Numbered from the stretch's first letter, positions 16,278 through 24,135 are shown. The stretch is 64,000 nt of DNA from Paludibacteraceae bacterium (GCA_024401555.1 JAKSKV010000010.1:24724-88723); one strand, 5' to 3'. Notes: generated by a model from the sequence alone, not told the origin. Program-made: numbers and translations.

Positions 16278-17003
16278 TTAAAAAGTATCTGTCAGAAGTC
16301 CCTTTTTCAAAGTTTCTCGTACATATTCAGGCACATGTAATGCTGGCAATACGTAGTGAGATAGAATATGCTCGTGAGAACCTTTGTCATCTGTAAGTAT
16401 AGTGTATTGATCATCACTCCAGTCCATTAGGGAATAGTTGTTCCCTCTAACGCCCGTTTCATGTTCAATACGATCATTTACTTCCTTGATGTGTTCTGCA
16501 GTTATAGGAGTGCCATAGACTATTCCCCAATGGCTATGGGGCCCTTCTTCTGGAATCATTACTATATCGCCTCTTTTGAATCGTATCATCTCTTTAGGTC
16601 GACCATAAAAAGGGTTTTCGTCCTCGTCATAGTTCCTTAGAAGGGATTCGTCAACCAATTGGCCATTTACGTAGGTCCATTCCTTTATGTAGGCATTAGG
16701 ATGCATCATGCAACACATTGCTTTTTCTCGGATGAATGCACAATAGAGTTCTCTATCATCGTTAAATGAATCTTCATGCATCATCTCCAGACTTTCCAAT
16801 GCACGTTCTTTGGTTGGGAATAGTCCAACCGACTCTCTACTCAGCCCGCAATCTAAATGTCCAAAAACATCTAGCTTTTCTTTGAATTCTTCATCTGAAT
16901 AGTTCAGTTTTTTGGCAAGCGACCAGACTTCCATTTCGAAAATGGTTGACGAATATAATCCGGTGCGGATAAGCACGCTTTCTTTTGTATCTCTATGGTT
17001 CAT
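16278..17003 (-). CDS. Hypothetical protein, island
   Basis: 241 residues with no recognised family. The N-terminal 130 residues are helical and acidic, with a Cys/Met-rich segment (CAFIREKAMCCMMHPNAYIK). The middle holds IRFKRGDIVMIPEEGPHSHW, which reads like a small beta-barrel or SH3-like strand pair with a conserved HxHW cluster. The C-terminus (YTILTDDKGSHEHILSHYVL, then PALHVPEYVRETLKKGLL) is a beta-alpha element. No signal peptide or membrane segment, so it is cytoplasmic. It sits 4 bp upstream of the P-loop-like gene and 55 bp downstream of the hydrolase gene. Function unknown. Confidence 0.65.
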   Translation of the reverse strand: MNHRDTKESVLIRTGLYSSTIFEMEVWSLAKKLNYSDEEFKEKLDVFGHLDCGLSRESVGLFPTKERALESLEMMHEDSFNDDRELYCAFIREKAMCCMMHPNAYIKEWTYVNGQLVDESLLRNYDEDENPFYGRPKEMIRFKRGDIVMIPEEGPHSHWGIVYGTPITAEHIKEVNDRIEHETGVRGNNYSLMDWSDDQYTILTDDKGSHEHILSHYVLPALHVPEYVRETLKKGLLTDTF

Positions 17004-17058
17004 TGTAATTCTCCTTTGTCGTTTTAGTCAATAATTGATGGGATGTTCCCAAGTAATG

Positions 17059-17670
17059 TTAAGCTTTACGACGTCTCATCATATCCAGATCTATGAGATT
17101 GAACAGCGTTTGCTTCATCTCCCTTACATACTTGAATGTCATGAAATGTTCGGGAAGGATCTTTTCGTCCAGCATTTCTAATTTGTAGAATATCTGCTCA
17201 TAATCCTTCTTAATATCCTCACCGAGCAACTGATCGTGAGCAGTATAGTGACATAAGACATTATACAGATTGTCGTAATGCAGTTCGCCAAACTCGTTGA
17301 GCATCTCCTCGGTGAATTCAAATTCGGTCTGCCCATCAGGACGTCCTGGCTTGTAGCAACATTTTCCAACAAACTGCTTGAGGTCGCGAATAGGATTGGT
17401 TACTGGATTCACTACAAGTTTCGGACCATCATATTCAGCACACATGGTGTAGTACCCACCAAGCGAAGTTCCTGCCACAAGGCATACGTCATTCTCACGG
17501 ATATATGCATTGATTTTCTCCATAGAGGCCTTTGCATGATGATCCACCTCTATGCTATACCACTCGTATTCGGGATAACGCTTCCGCATCTCCTTTACAT
17601 GGACATTGTTTGGACATCCAGCAAATCCATGGATCCAAAGTATTGTTCGTTTGCTGTCCATAGTTTTCAA
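17059..17670 (-). CDS. YqiA/YcfP-like alpha/beta hydrolase, island
   Basis: 203 residues. Compact alpha/beta-hydrolase of the UPF0227 (YqiA/YcfP) type: ILWIHGFAGCPNN at the N-terminus (oxyanion loop HGF), nucleophile elbow GTSLGGYY (Ser of GxSxG), LVVNPVTNP after the next strand, and a late His (PEHFMTFK) as the probable catalytic base. Family members hydrolyse small esters; no physiological substrate is evident. ATG at 17661 (codon 4) is an alternative start. It starts 3 bp after the stop of the 81-residue gene, so the pair is tightly coupled. It is the only island gene with a likely enzymatic function that keeps its full active site. Confidence 0.75.
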   Translation of the reverse strand: MKTMDSKRTILWIHGFAGCPNNVHVKEMRKRYPEYEWYSIEVDHHAKASMEKINAYIRENDVCLVAGTSLGGYYTMCAEYDGPKLVVNPVTNPIRDLKQFVGKCCYKPGRPDGQTEFEFTEEMLNEFGELHYDNLYNVLCHYTAHDQLLGEDIKKDYEQIFYKLEMLDEKILPEHFMTFKYVREMKQTLFNLIDLDMMRRRKA

Positions 17671-17673
17671 TGA

Positions 17674-17919
17674 TTACGCTATAATCGTTATAATATCCTC
17701 CGGGAATACCATACAGCACAAAAAGCCACTCTCCTCGTGAATTGTATACATATTGCAAAACTCTATAATTTGTTTGATTGTGCCAATGGCTTCCTGTTCT
17801 GGATAGTCATTAAGACATGTAGAAGTGGCAGTCCCAGCCATTTTACATGCATGAAAGGATAATTCACGCGTACGGAATCTTACTTTATCCCCCACATTGT
17901 ATGTTATGTTTTTATCCAT
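17674..17919 (-). CDS. Small hypothetical protein with KOW-like N-terminus, island
   Basis: 81 residues. It starts MDKNITYNVGDKVRFRTREL, where VGDKVRF is a common beginning of KOW/SH3-like small barrels. The middle has two Cys and Thr-rich sequence (ACKMAGTATSTC). The C-terminus is hydrophobic (CNMYTIHEESGFLCCMVF, then PEDIITII). No known domain assigned. The stop codon is 3 bp before the hydrolase start on the same strand, which supports it being a real, co-expressed gene. Confidence 0.55.
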   Translation of the reverse strand: MDKNITYNVGDKVRFRTRELSFHACKMAGTATSTCLNDYPEQEAIGTIKQIIEFCNMYTIHEESGFLCCMVFPEDIITIIA

Positions 17920-18076
17920 ATTTCAACTGAATTATTTTGGCAACTATATACAATTTGACCTCAAATAGACCAAAGCAATAGTAACATAGAGCCAATCGGT
18001 CTGTGTTTGATTATTCTGCTTTGTGTCACCACTATATGATTCGGCATATTCCAGAACCTACATATGTATTTCTTAT

Positions 18077-18571
18077 TCAGTACTCCTTATTAAGTTCTGT
18101 TGCTCTGTCTTTGGCTAATGTCTCCGACCGATATAATTCGTCTCTCAAGGGACTATAATTACCCTTAATTAACTTTTCTACACACCACATGCCATCTTCT
18201 TGTGGTGTTGCCACATATCTCGGGAGAATCATAGGAACTTCTAATCCGCCCAAATCATACACAGGTACTACATCGTTTGCCTCGTTATTATACCAAAAAG
18301 TTGTTATTGATGTGTATTGAAGATTACCTATAGTCCTCAATAAGACAGCAAAATGAATACATTCATCCTCTTTCAGTAAAACGCCCCCGCATTTCTCATA
18401 GACAAATAATATCTTCAACATATCAAAAGTACACGTTTCCTCTGAAAGGAAATCGTCTACATTCCATGAATTTTCATTTATGCTATCATTCACCCAATTG
18501 ATTAACGACAGCAATTCATTCGTGCAATATCTACATAATCGACGACGCACATTTAAACTGACATCTACCAT
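18077..18571 (-). CDS. Hypothetical protein, island operon first gene
   Basis: 164 residues, no recognised family. The N-terminus is basic and helical (NVRRRLCRYCTNELLSLINW). The middle is acidic, and a beta-rich section follows (YTSITTFWYNNEANDVVPVY, then LGGLEVPMILPRYVATPQED). The C-terminal helix is SPLRDELYRSETLAKDRATE. The frame is longer than expected by chance in this AT-rich stretch and is divergent from the 18641 gene with only 69 bp between start codons, a usual arrangement for a shared promoter region. The 157-bp gap to the next island gene leaves co-transcription uncertain. Confidence 0.5.
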   Translation of the reverse strand: MVDVSLNVRRRLCRYCTNELLSLINWVNDSINENSWNVDDFLSEETCTFDMLKILFVYEKCGGVLLKEDECIHFAVLLRTIGNLQYTSITTFWYNNEANDVVPVYDLGGLEVPMILPRYVATPQEDGMWCVEKLIKGNYSPLRDELYRSETLAKDRATELNKEY

Positions 18572-18640
18572 ATCTTTTTTTTACAAGTTTAATCATTTTT
18601 CTTGAAAAATTGTACTATTTATACAAAAATAAAAAAAAGC

Positions 18641-19258
18641 ATGAATACCCAAAACACAAAAATTGTAAATGGCGCTAATCCTTCCATTATTTGGTCTCAA
18701 TATATGGATTTCTTGGCTGAATACGGGAAATCCATGAAAGCTACATATACCAAGAGAATGAGGGGTAATTCACCTATCACTTGGAGTGAACTGGATGCTG
18801 TTAACAAACAAATACACGACAAACTAGACTATTTGATGACATGGAGTGAAAAATTCAATCAGAACAATAGTACACAACCGCAAGGGAATTCTCTGAAGAC
18901 ACAAGCACAAAACAGCAATGGTGTAGCACAACAGAATATACAAGGGGAATCTAAGTTGCATAAAGGTAAAGTTCGACTAACAGAGTCTCAATTGCACAAT
19001 GTGATTAAAGAATCGATTAGAAGAATATTGAAAGAACAAAACCAGCCAATCGCAAGGGATTTTCTTGATTATGAACTAGAAGAAGCTTTTTTCGCTGACG
19101 AGACTGGCGATACTTATTGGGGTGGACTTAGTAACAATGGAGAAACATTGCAAGATTTCATCGATTCGCTGTCAGATTCAGGCTTGACTTATGACACACC
19201 TATGAGTGAAATCAACAAGGCTTTGAGAGAGTGTAACATTAAGCCGATTAAATACTAA
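18641..19258 (+). CDS. Hypothetical protein with ESIRRILKE signature, island
   Basis: 205 residues from the ATG at 18641 (an upstream non-ATG start at 18602 is less likely). The N-terminal 70 residues are helical with two Trp (IIWSQYMDFLAEYGK, LDYLMTWSEKF). A Gln/Asn-rich linker follows (72-104). Then comes KVRLTESQLHNVIKESIRR and ILKE (110-132), a basic amphipathic helix matching residues 7-27 of the 15413 protein. The C-terminal part is acidic (YELEEAFFADETGDTYWGGL). Such short helices recur in proteins of large tailed phages and mobile elements (from memory, not checked). The stop codon overlaps the stop of the opposite transposase gene by 2 bp. Confidence 0.6.
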   Translation: MNTQNTKIVNGANPSIIWSQYMDFLAEYGKSMKATYTKRMRGNSPITWSELDAVNKQIHDKLDYLMTWSEKFNQNNSTQPQGNSLKTQAQNSNGVAQQNIQGESKLHKGKVRLTESQLHNVIKESIRRILKEQNQPIARDFLDYELEEAFFADETGDTYWGGLSNNGETLQDFIDSLSDSGLTYDTPMSEINKALRECNIKPIKY

Positions 19259-20262
19259 GCAACCTTCTGGCACAACACAAACTCCCTATTAGGTCTAACC
19301 AACCCGATAGAGGTGTGGAACATTTGGCTGAATCGCTCTGATTCAGCCATTTTTCTTGTATTCCAGCGAAAACAAACCTCGTCAATGTATGACTGCAAAT
19401 GCTCGTCACTCACATCGTGGTAGCAACCACTAATCATCCTACGGAAATGGCTCCAAAAACCCTCGATGTTGTTGGTATAAACAGCTCCGTCACATACGAA
19501 CTGTAATGCCCCATGGTTACAAATCCTGTGCTCGTAACCCATGTTTGCAAGCCCCGTATACGCGTTCAACTCGTCGGTAAACACTGTAGAACCTTGTTCG
19601 ATTTCACGCTCAATAATCGGCTTCAATGTCTCGCCCTTGGTGTTTGTAACCACTATTGCACGGACGTATGACATGAACTCGATATCACCCTTATCATTGA
19701 CGATTGACGACCGCTCCATCATGCCGAAAACGGGTGTCTTGGTCTTTGTCGAACGTCCTTGTGTATTGGGCGTTCTCATCGACTTGTGCTTCCACTTCTC
19801 CCTGCCACCGATGTAGACCTCGTCGCACTCCACCTCACCATAGAACGGCTCCATTGTGTTCTGCGCGTACAACGCTCGTACCTTGTGGAGCATGAACCAT
19901 GCGGTCTTCTGGGTAACTTTGATGTCGCGAGACAACTGGCAAGAGGAGATTCCCTTCTTGTGGGACGAGATTAGGTACATCGCAATGAACCACTTCACGA
20001 GGGACACGTTGCTGTCCTCGAAAATAGTTCCCACCCTGCAGGAGAAGTTGCGTTTGCACTTGTTGCAACGGAACCTGCCGTCCTTTCTCGTGGTGCAGTG
20101 GTGTCCGCCGCAGTACGGACAAACGATGTCCTGTTCCTCGCCGACGCCCCATCGGGACTCGGCGATAGCGTTCCTGCAAGCCTCCTCGTTGTTGAAGTGC
20201 ATTGTCAAAGCCACAAGGGAATCGAATTGTGAGAAGTCAACCATAACAGATTCGTTTTTCAT
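19255..20262 (-). CDS. IS1595-family (ISXO2-like) transposase
   Basis: 335 residues, full length. The N-terminal zinc ribbon has CPYCGGHHCTTRKDGRFRC and NKC (a Cys4 ribbon), followed by the helical region GISSCQLSRDIKVTQKTAWF. The ISXO2-type DDE domain has ECDEVYIGGREKWK (first Asp), TVFTDELNAYTG (second Asp) and YTNNIEGFWSHFRR (the Asn/Glu end of the triad region). The enzyme would move its own element by cut and paste. I could not identify convincing terminal inverted repeats or a target duplication within 100 bp on either side. The upstream leader has a TACCTTCG sequence, a near match to the -7 box. Codon use is more GC-rich than in the flanking island genes. Confidence 0.9.
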   Translation of the reverse strand: MKNESVMVDFSQFDSLVALTMHFNNEEACRNAIAESRWGVGEEQDIVCPYCGGHHCTTRKDGRFRCNKCKRNFSCRVGTIFEDSNVSLVKWFIAMYLISSHKKGISSCQLSRDIKVTQKTAWFMLHKVRALYAQNTMEPFYGEVECDEVYIGGREKWKHKSMRTPNTQGRSTKTKTPVFGMMERSSIVNDKGDIEFMSYVRAIVVTNTKGETLKPIIEREIEQGSTVFTDELNAYTGLANMGYEHRICNHGALQFVCDGAVYTNNIEGFWSHFRRMISGCYHDVSDEHLQSYIDEVCFRWNTRKMAESERFSQMFHTSIGLVRPNREFVLCQKVA

Positions 20263-20322
20263 ACACTGCGAAGGTACGAAAAATAAACGTTATCACCAAA
20301 TAATTCACTGGTTATCTGCAGG

Positions 20323-20541
20323 TTAAACGCGAAATTTTACAAGGTTAAGCGGTCTGGTGTGTACTTGCAGGGTCAAAAGGTATATAATTGCCATTATTTT
20401 TGTTATGCTCTTAACTTTTTGATGTAATTCTTCTATACTTGAGACTAAGAATTCTTGTGGTTTCCCCTCAATTATTGGTCCAACGATACCCGCACATTCA
20501 AGTTTATCCATTATTCTCGTGGCTTTGTTATATCCAAGTCC
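20323..20541 (-). pseudogene. Detached C-terminal (gamma domain) fragment of FtsK/SpoIIIE
   Basis: The minus-strand frame reads GLGYNKATRIMDKLECAGIV, then GPIIEGKPQEFLVSSIEELH. This is the end of the FtsK winged-helix gamma domain, which in intact proteins reads roughly GYNRAxRxMDxLExxGIVGP and binds KOPS sequences on DNA. Nothing upstream in this frame is FtsK: a stop codon lies immediately before GLGYNK. The tail after residue 45 (ITKIMAIIYLLTLQ onward) does not look like FtsK. No ATPase domain exists in the window. The fragment lies between the IS1595 transposase and a frameshifted small gene. It is probably a scar of recombination or integration into an ftsK 3' end, or of a lost element-encoded FtsK. 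Confidence 0.6.
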
Positions 20542-20700
20542 TTACGCCTGTCTTGGGGTTGACTTCGTTTAGCCATTTTTTCAGTAGTTCTCGCTCTTTT
20601 TCGTATCCCTCCCAAGATTGCTGCATCTGACATCATAGGTGAACTTCTCTCGATAGTATTTGTCGATGGTTTCAAAATCGTTGAATTTTAGTTTCCTCAT
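20528..20700 (-). pseudogene. Frameshifted small gene at the island edge
   Basis: An ATG at 20698-20700 starts MRKLKFNDFETIDKYYREKF and continues to TYDV in frame 1, but that frame stops at 20581. From about 20622 the third frame carries a protein-like continuation, QQSWEGYEKERELLKKWLNE then VNPKTGVRTWI, ending in TAA at 20528-20530. Joined by one frameshift it would give about 58 residues, strongly charged and helical. A TATTTTTG -7 box lies 29 bp upstream on the minus strand, so it was once expressed. Its last codons overlap the first codons of the FtsK fragment in another frame. No family recognised with certainty. Confidence 0.5.
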
Positions 20701-20728
20701 ATTTGTGTGAATTATGATGATTTCATTG

Positions 20729-20736
20729 CAAAAATA
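20729..20736 (-). promoter_or_regulatory. -7 box of the frameshifted small gene
   Basis: Minus strand reads TATTTTTG, 29 bp before the ATG at 20700. Confidence 0.5.
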
Positions 20737-20917
20737 GGAGGATGAAACGTGGAATATAAAAAAAATCAACGTTGATGAAACTGTGGCAGATTTAAAAATT
20801 ATTTTATTAATAGGCTCTTTTATTTGAAATCTTTTTTTTTCGTATGCTTTCTAAAAACTTCTCTATAACATTGCCAATGTTTATCGGTGAGGTTTGTTGT
20901 ATAATGCAATTTTTTAT

Positions 20918-20925
20918 ACTTTTGA
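20918..20925 (+). promoter_or_regulatory. -7 box of the L,D-transpeptidase-like gene
   Basis: TACTTTTG lies 45 bp before the ATG at 20970. The alternative GTG at 20943 would leave a leader of only about 10 nt. Confidence 0.55.
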
Positions 20926-20969
20926 AATAATCAGCCCAATGGGTGTACTCGTTTATTGTTAGTCAGTTT

Positions 20970-21773
20970 ATGAAGAATTGTTTTCTCCCTATATTCCTTG
21001 CCGTTGTAGGTTTGGGTTCTTGTGCAGCGACCTCTGAAAATGGCCAGGTTGCGTCTGAGGAGTCCCTAACGGATGTCCTATATCAGTGTGTGGATAGTAT
21101 TACCATTGAACAGGGTGTTCCTCGGGTGGAAAACGAGGAGGAAAATGAGACCGAAGAGTGGTCTGATGAGAGGACTGACGAAATTTCGGAAAACGAAGGT
21201 GGTGATGATGGATGGAAGGGCTTCGAAGACGATGATGTGCCCCAAGAGCGACCTATCATTAAAGACGATATCGATATTCGTAAAATTCGGGAGAAGGTTC
21301 GAGAAGCCAAGAAATTTGTCGCTCAGAACGGCATGAACCAAGATTGGTGTTTGCTGCTGGATTTCTCCTATGATTTGTATACCAGACGATTGATCGTTTA
21401 TGATTTGAAGAGTAATGAGATAATAAGACGAGAACTGGTTAGTCATGGCAATGGCGGTGGCAGTACCCCGTCTAAACCTGTTTTTAGCAATGTGGAGGGT
21501 AGTTTCTGCTCCTCTTTGGGAAAATATAAAATAGGCAAGCGCGCTTACAGCAATTGGGGTATCCATGTCCACTATAAATTGCATGGATTGGAACCTACGA
21601 ATAGCAATGCGTTCCGTAGGATTATCGTGCTTCACTCTTATGCAAGCGCCTATTGCGATTATCCTACAACCGCAAGCAATGGCTGTCCGATTGTCTGTGA
21701 TGATGTGATGCGTTATTTGGATGAGAAGCTGAAACAAACGACAAAACCTACTTTGTTGTGGATATTTGAGTAG
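20970..21773 (+). CDS. L,D-transpeptidase-like lipoprotein (PF13645-type catalytic domain)
   Basis: 267 residues from the ATG at 20970, chosen because the signal sequence MKNCFLPIFLAVVGLGSC starts there (lipobox LGSC). A long acidic, disordered linker follows (ENEEENETEEWSDERTDE and on, about 45-95). The C-terminal 150 residues resemble the 'murein L,D-transpeptidase catalytic domain family': LLLDFSYDLYTRRLIVYDLK, VSHGNGGGSTPSKPVFSN, GKYKIG, LHGLEP, IVLHSYASAYCDYP, then SNGCPIV with the probable catalytic Cys. If active it would cross-link or trim peptidoglycan, or attach proteins to it, from the outer membrane. The overlap with the next gene is only apparent (see 21793). Confidence 0.72.
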   Translation: MKNCFLPIFLAVVGLGSCAATSENGQVASEESLTDVLYQCVDSITIEQGVPRVENEEENETEEWSDERTDEISENEGGDDGWKGFEDDDVPQERPIIKDDIDIRKIREKVREAKKFVAQNGMNQDWCLLLDFSYDLYTRRLIVYDLKSNEIIRRELVSHGNGGGSTPSKPVFSNVEGSFCSSLGKYKIGKRAYSNWGIHVHYKLHGLEPTNSNAFRRIIVLHSYASAYCDYPTTASNGCPIVCDDVMRYLDEKLKQTTKPTLLWIFE

Positions 21774-21792
21774 GAAAAAAGATTGGATTGGA

Positions 21793-22701
21793 ATGGAAAA
21801 GAAAACGAATAGTACTTTGTTGGGCCATTTGGCCGCCTTCACATGCTATTGCATCTTCGGATTTAATATCGTCGCGTGTCGTAATATTGCTTTGTCCGGC
21901 TTAGTGCCGCCGTTGTCCTTGTTTTGCTTTCGATCAGCTGGAGCGGCTTTGCTGTTTTTTCTCCTGTCGAAATTCTTGCCTGAAGAGCGATTGGAAAAGG
22001 GCGATATGTTCAAGATTTTTTGCGCCTCCATGTTAGGCCTTTTTCTGACGCAAATCACATTCCTGGTTGCCATTAAGGAGACTACACCGTTGGATTGTTC
22101 GGTGGTGGCCTCGTTGACGCCTATTTTCACGATGTTCATGTCCGCTATTTTTATCAAGGAGCCTATTACGTGGAAAAAGGTTTTGGGCGTGATGGTAAGC
22201 TTTGGAGGTGTTCTGTATTTGATTTTGAATTCAGTGGCAGGGGAACTCAATGTCACGTCTTCCTCTCCTGTTGGGCTCTTCCTGATAGTCTTGAATGCGC
22301 TCTTTTTTGCCTCTTACTTAGGAATATTCCGCCCTCTTATTGCGAAGTATCATGTGGTGACATTTATGAAGTGGATGTTTTTATTCTCCGCCTTGGTTTC
22401 CACTTTGTTGGATGTAAGGGAACTGTTTTCTGTCCAATATGCTGAGTTTCCGATCTCGCTGACATTGACGGTTTTGGGGGTGGTGTTTTTCTCCACTTTT
22501 GTCGCCTATTTATTGGTCTCTTCCGCACAGAAATTGCTGCGACCAACATTGGTGAGTCTCTATTCTTATGTACAACCAATCGTGGCGGCTGGTTTGAGCA
22601 TCTATTTGGGGATGGATGTGCTTACATGGCAAAAGGTATGCGCGGCAATTATGGTTTTTGTCGGTGTGGCGATTGTGAATAGAAGCAAGGCGAAGGCATA
22701 A
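21793..22701 (+). CDS. EamA/DMT-family transporter
   Basis: 302 residues from the ATG at 21793 (the frame is open upstream to 21766, which would overlap the preceding gene). It has ten hydrophobic segments in two EamA repeats; the first begins LLGHLAAFTCYCIFGFNIVA, and each repeat ends with the usual Pro/Gly-containing helix (TPIFTMFMSAIFIKEPITWK; YVQPIVAAGLSIYLGMDVLT). It belongs to the drug/metabolite transporter superfamily, inner membrane, substrate unknown (amino acids or metabolites in characterised members). Starts 19 bp after the L,D-transpeptidase-like gene and is probably in the same transcript. Confidence 0.88.
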   Translation: MEKKTNSTLLGHLAAFTCYCIFGFNIVACRNIALSGLVPPLSLFCFRSAGAALLFFLLSKFLPEERLEKGDMFKIFCASMLGLFLTQITFLVAIKETTPLDCSVVASLTPIFTMFMSAIFIKEPITWKKVLGVMVSFGGVLYLILNSVAGELNVTSSSPVGLFLIVLNALFFASYLGIFRPLIAKYHVVTFMKWMFLFSALVSTLLDVRELFSVQYAEFPISLTLTVLGVVFFSTFVAYLLVSSAQKLLRPTLVSLYSYVQPIVAAGLSIYLGMDVLTWQKVCAAIMVFVGVAIVNRSKAKA

Positions 22702-22726
22702 AAAAGGGGCGTATCGCAACGCCCCC
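22699..22726 (-). terminator. Terminator of amtB
   Basis: GGGGCGT pairs with ACGCCCC; the minus strand ends in a T-run (TTTTTT). It lies 33 bp past the amtB stop and abuts the stop of the convergent EamA gene. Confidence 0.85.
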
Positions 22727-22758
22727 TAATCGGATGAAGTGTTGAATCAACTCTTTGT

Positions 22759-24135
22759 TTACTCTTCGTTGTGCTCTTGGAATGTTCTGTCGTCGTACTC
22801 GGCGATCTCTCTCAATCTACCGTAATGCTCATCGTGTTGACTACGGTCGAGTCCGATGTTTTCGCTCTCTTCAGATACGCGTAGGGTGATCATTTTGTTG
22901 GTTAGCTTGTAGAGAAGGAAAGACATTCCTGATGTGTAAACAATGACGATCGCTACGGCGATGAGGTGGTTGACGAAGAATGTCATATGGGTTACGCCCT
23001 CTTCCGCCAATTCTGGTTCATATTTGTAAACAAAGATACCTGTCAAGATTGTTCCTACGATACCACCCAAACCATGGGTAGGGAAGACGTCCAAAGCGTC
23101 ATCGATAGCAGTCTTTTTGTTCTTGATATAGCAAGCCATGTTGCAGATAATCGCTGTGACGAAAGCGATGACAACACTCTCACTGGTGCTTACCCAACCT
23201 GCGGATGGCGTAATGGCAACCAATCCGATCACACCTCCGATGGAAGCGCCCATTGCCGATGGCTTACGTCCTCTGACGCAGTCGAAAAAGATCCATGTCA
23301 TCATGGCGGTTGCGGCTGCGGTGTTGGTGTTCAAGAACGCCTTTACCGCTACGCCATCAGCAGACAAGCTGGATCCTGCGTTGAAACCGAACCAACCTAG
23401 CCATAGCAGCGCCGCACCCAACACTACGTATGGAATGTTTGCAGGCTCTGCGGTTTGGTTACGACGTTTGCCGAGATACAAGGCTCCGACCAACGCAGCG
23501 ATACCTGATGATGCGTGCACAACGATTCCTCCTGCGAAGTCTTTTACGTGCATTTGGTTAAATAGGCCCTCTGGGTGCCATGTGCAGTGTGCCAAAGGAC
23601 AATAGATAAATAGGCAGAAAAGCACCATAAATACCAAATATCCGGAGAAGTGGACGCGCTCGGCGAATGATCCGGTGATCAAGGATGGCGTGATGATGGC
23701 GAATTTCATTTGGAATAGGGCGAAGAGAGCCAATGGAATGGTTAGACCCAATCCTTGAGACAGAGAGTCCGTTGCTTGTCCGCCGACATTTTGCATAAAG
23801 AAGTAGGTGGATGGATTTCCGATGATACCGCAGATGTCATCGCCGAATGAGAGGCTAAATCCGCAGAATACCCAAATTAGACTGATGATACCCATCGCGA
23901 TGATGCTTTGGAGAATGGTGGAGATGATGTTTTTCTTTCGAACCATGCCTCCGTAAAAGAAGGATAGTCCTGGTGTCATCATCAACACGAAAATGGTTGC
24001 TGTCAACATCCACGCAATGTCTGTCTTGCTTACATTTTCGCTCAATTCCCATATTTCGGGTTGTCCGGGTATAAACCAACCTATTACCGTGATGGCTAAT
24101 AGGGATAGCATGAAAATAATCCAACGTTTTTTCAT
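22759..24135 (-). CDS. amtB: Ammonium transporter AmtB
   Basis: 458 residues with a cleavable-looking or membrane-anchor N-terminus and eleven predicted membrane helices. Family marks are TPGLSFFYGGMVRKKN, the first pore His in IVVHASSGIAALVG, the second in PTHGLGGIVGTIL, and the extended FDCVRGRKPSAMGASIGGVI segment. The cytoplasmic tail is acidic and His/Arg-containing (RSQHDEHYGRLREIAEYDD). It conducts NH4+/NH3 across the inner membrane for nitrogen assimilation. No glnB/glnK gene is adjacent, although the pair is commonly linked. Own TATATTTG promoter and terminator, so a single-gene unit. Confidence 0.95.
   Translation of the reverse strand: MKKRWIIFMLSLLAITVIGWFIPGQPEIWELSENVSKTDIAWMLTATIFVLMMTPGLSFFYGGMVRKKNIISTILQSIIAMGIISLIWVFCGFSLSFGDDICGIIGNPSTYFFMQNVGGQATDSLSQGLGLTIPLALFALFQMKFAIITPSLITGSFAERVHFSGYLVFMVLFCLFIYCPLAHCTWHPEGLFNQMHVKDFAGGIVVHASSGIAALVGALYLGKRRNQTAEPANIPYVVLGAALLWLGWFGFNAGSSLSADGVAVKAFLNTNTAAATAMMTWIFFDCVRGRKPSAMGASIGGVIGLVAITPSAGWVSTSESVVIAFVTAIICNMACYIKNKKTAIDDALDVFPTHGLGGIVGTILTGIFVYKYEPELAEEGVTHMTFFVNHLIAVAIVIVYTSGMSFLLYKLTNKMITLRVSEESENIGLDRSQHDEHYGRLREIAEYDDRTFQEHNEE

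Noticed and set aside
19200-20345. Terminal inverted repeats of the IS1595 element
   Set aside because: The best candidate (AGCCGATTAA on the left versus the complement of TTAAGCGGTC on the right) matches at about 7 of 10 bases and is not convincing.
15300-20940. Direct repeat of the tRNA-Arg(TCT) 3' end at the far side of the island
   Set aside because: I looked for the T-arm and acceptor sequence between 20.2 and 20.94 kb and found none, so no attachment site pair is claimed.
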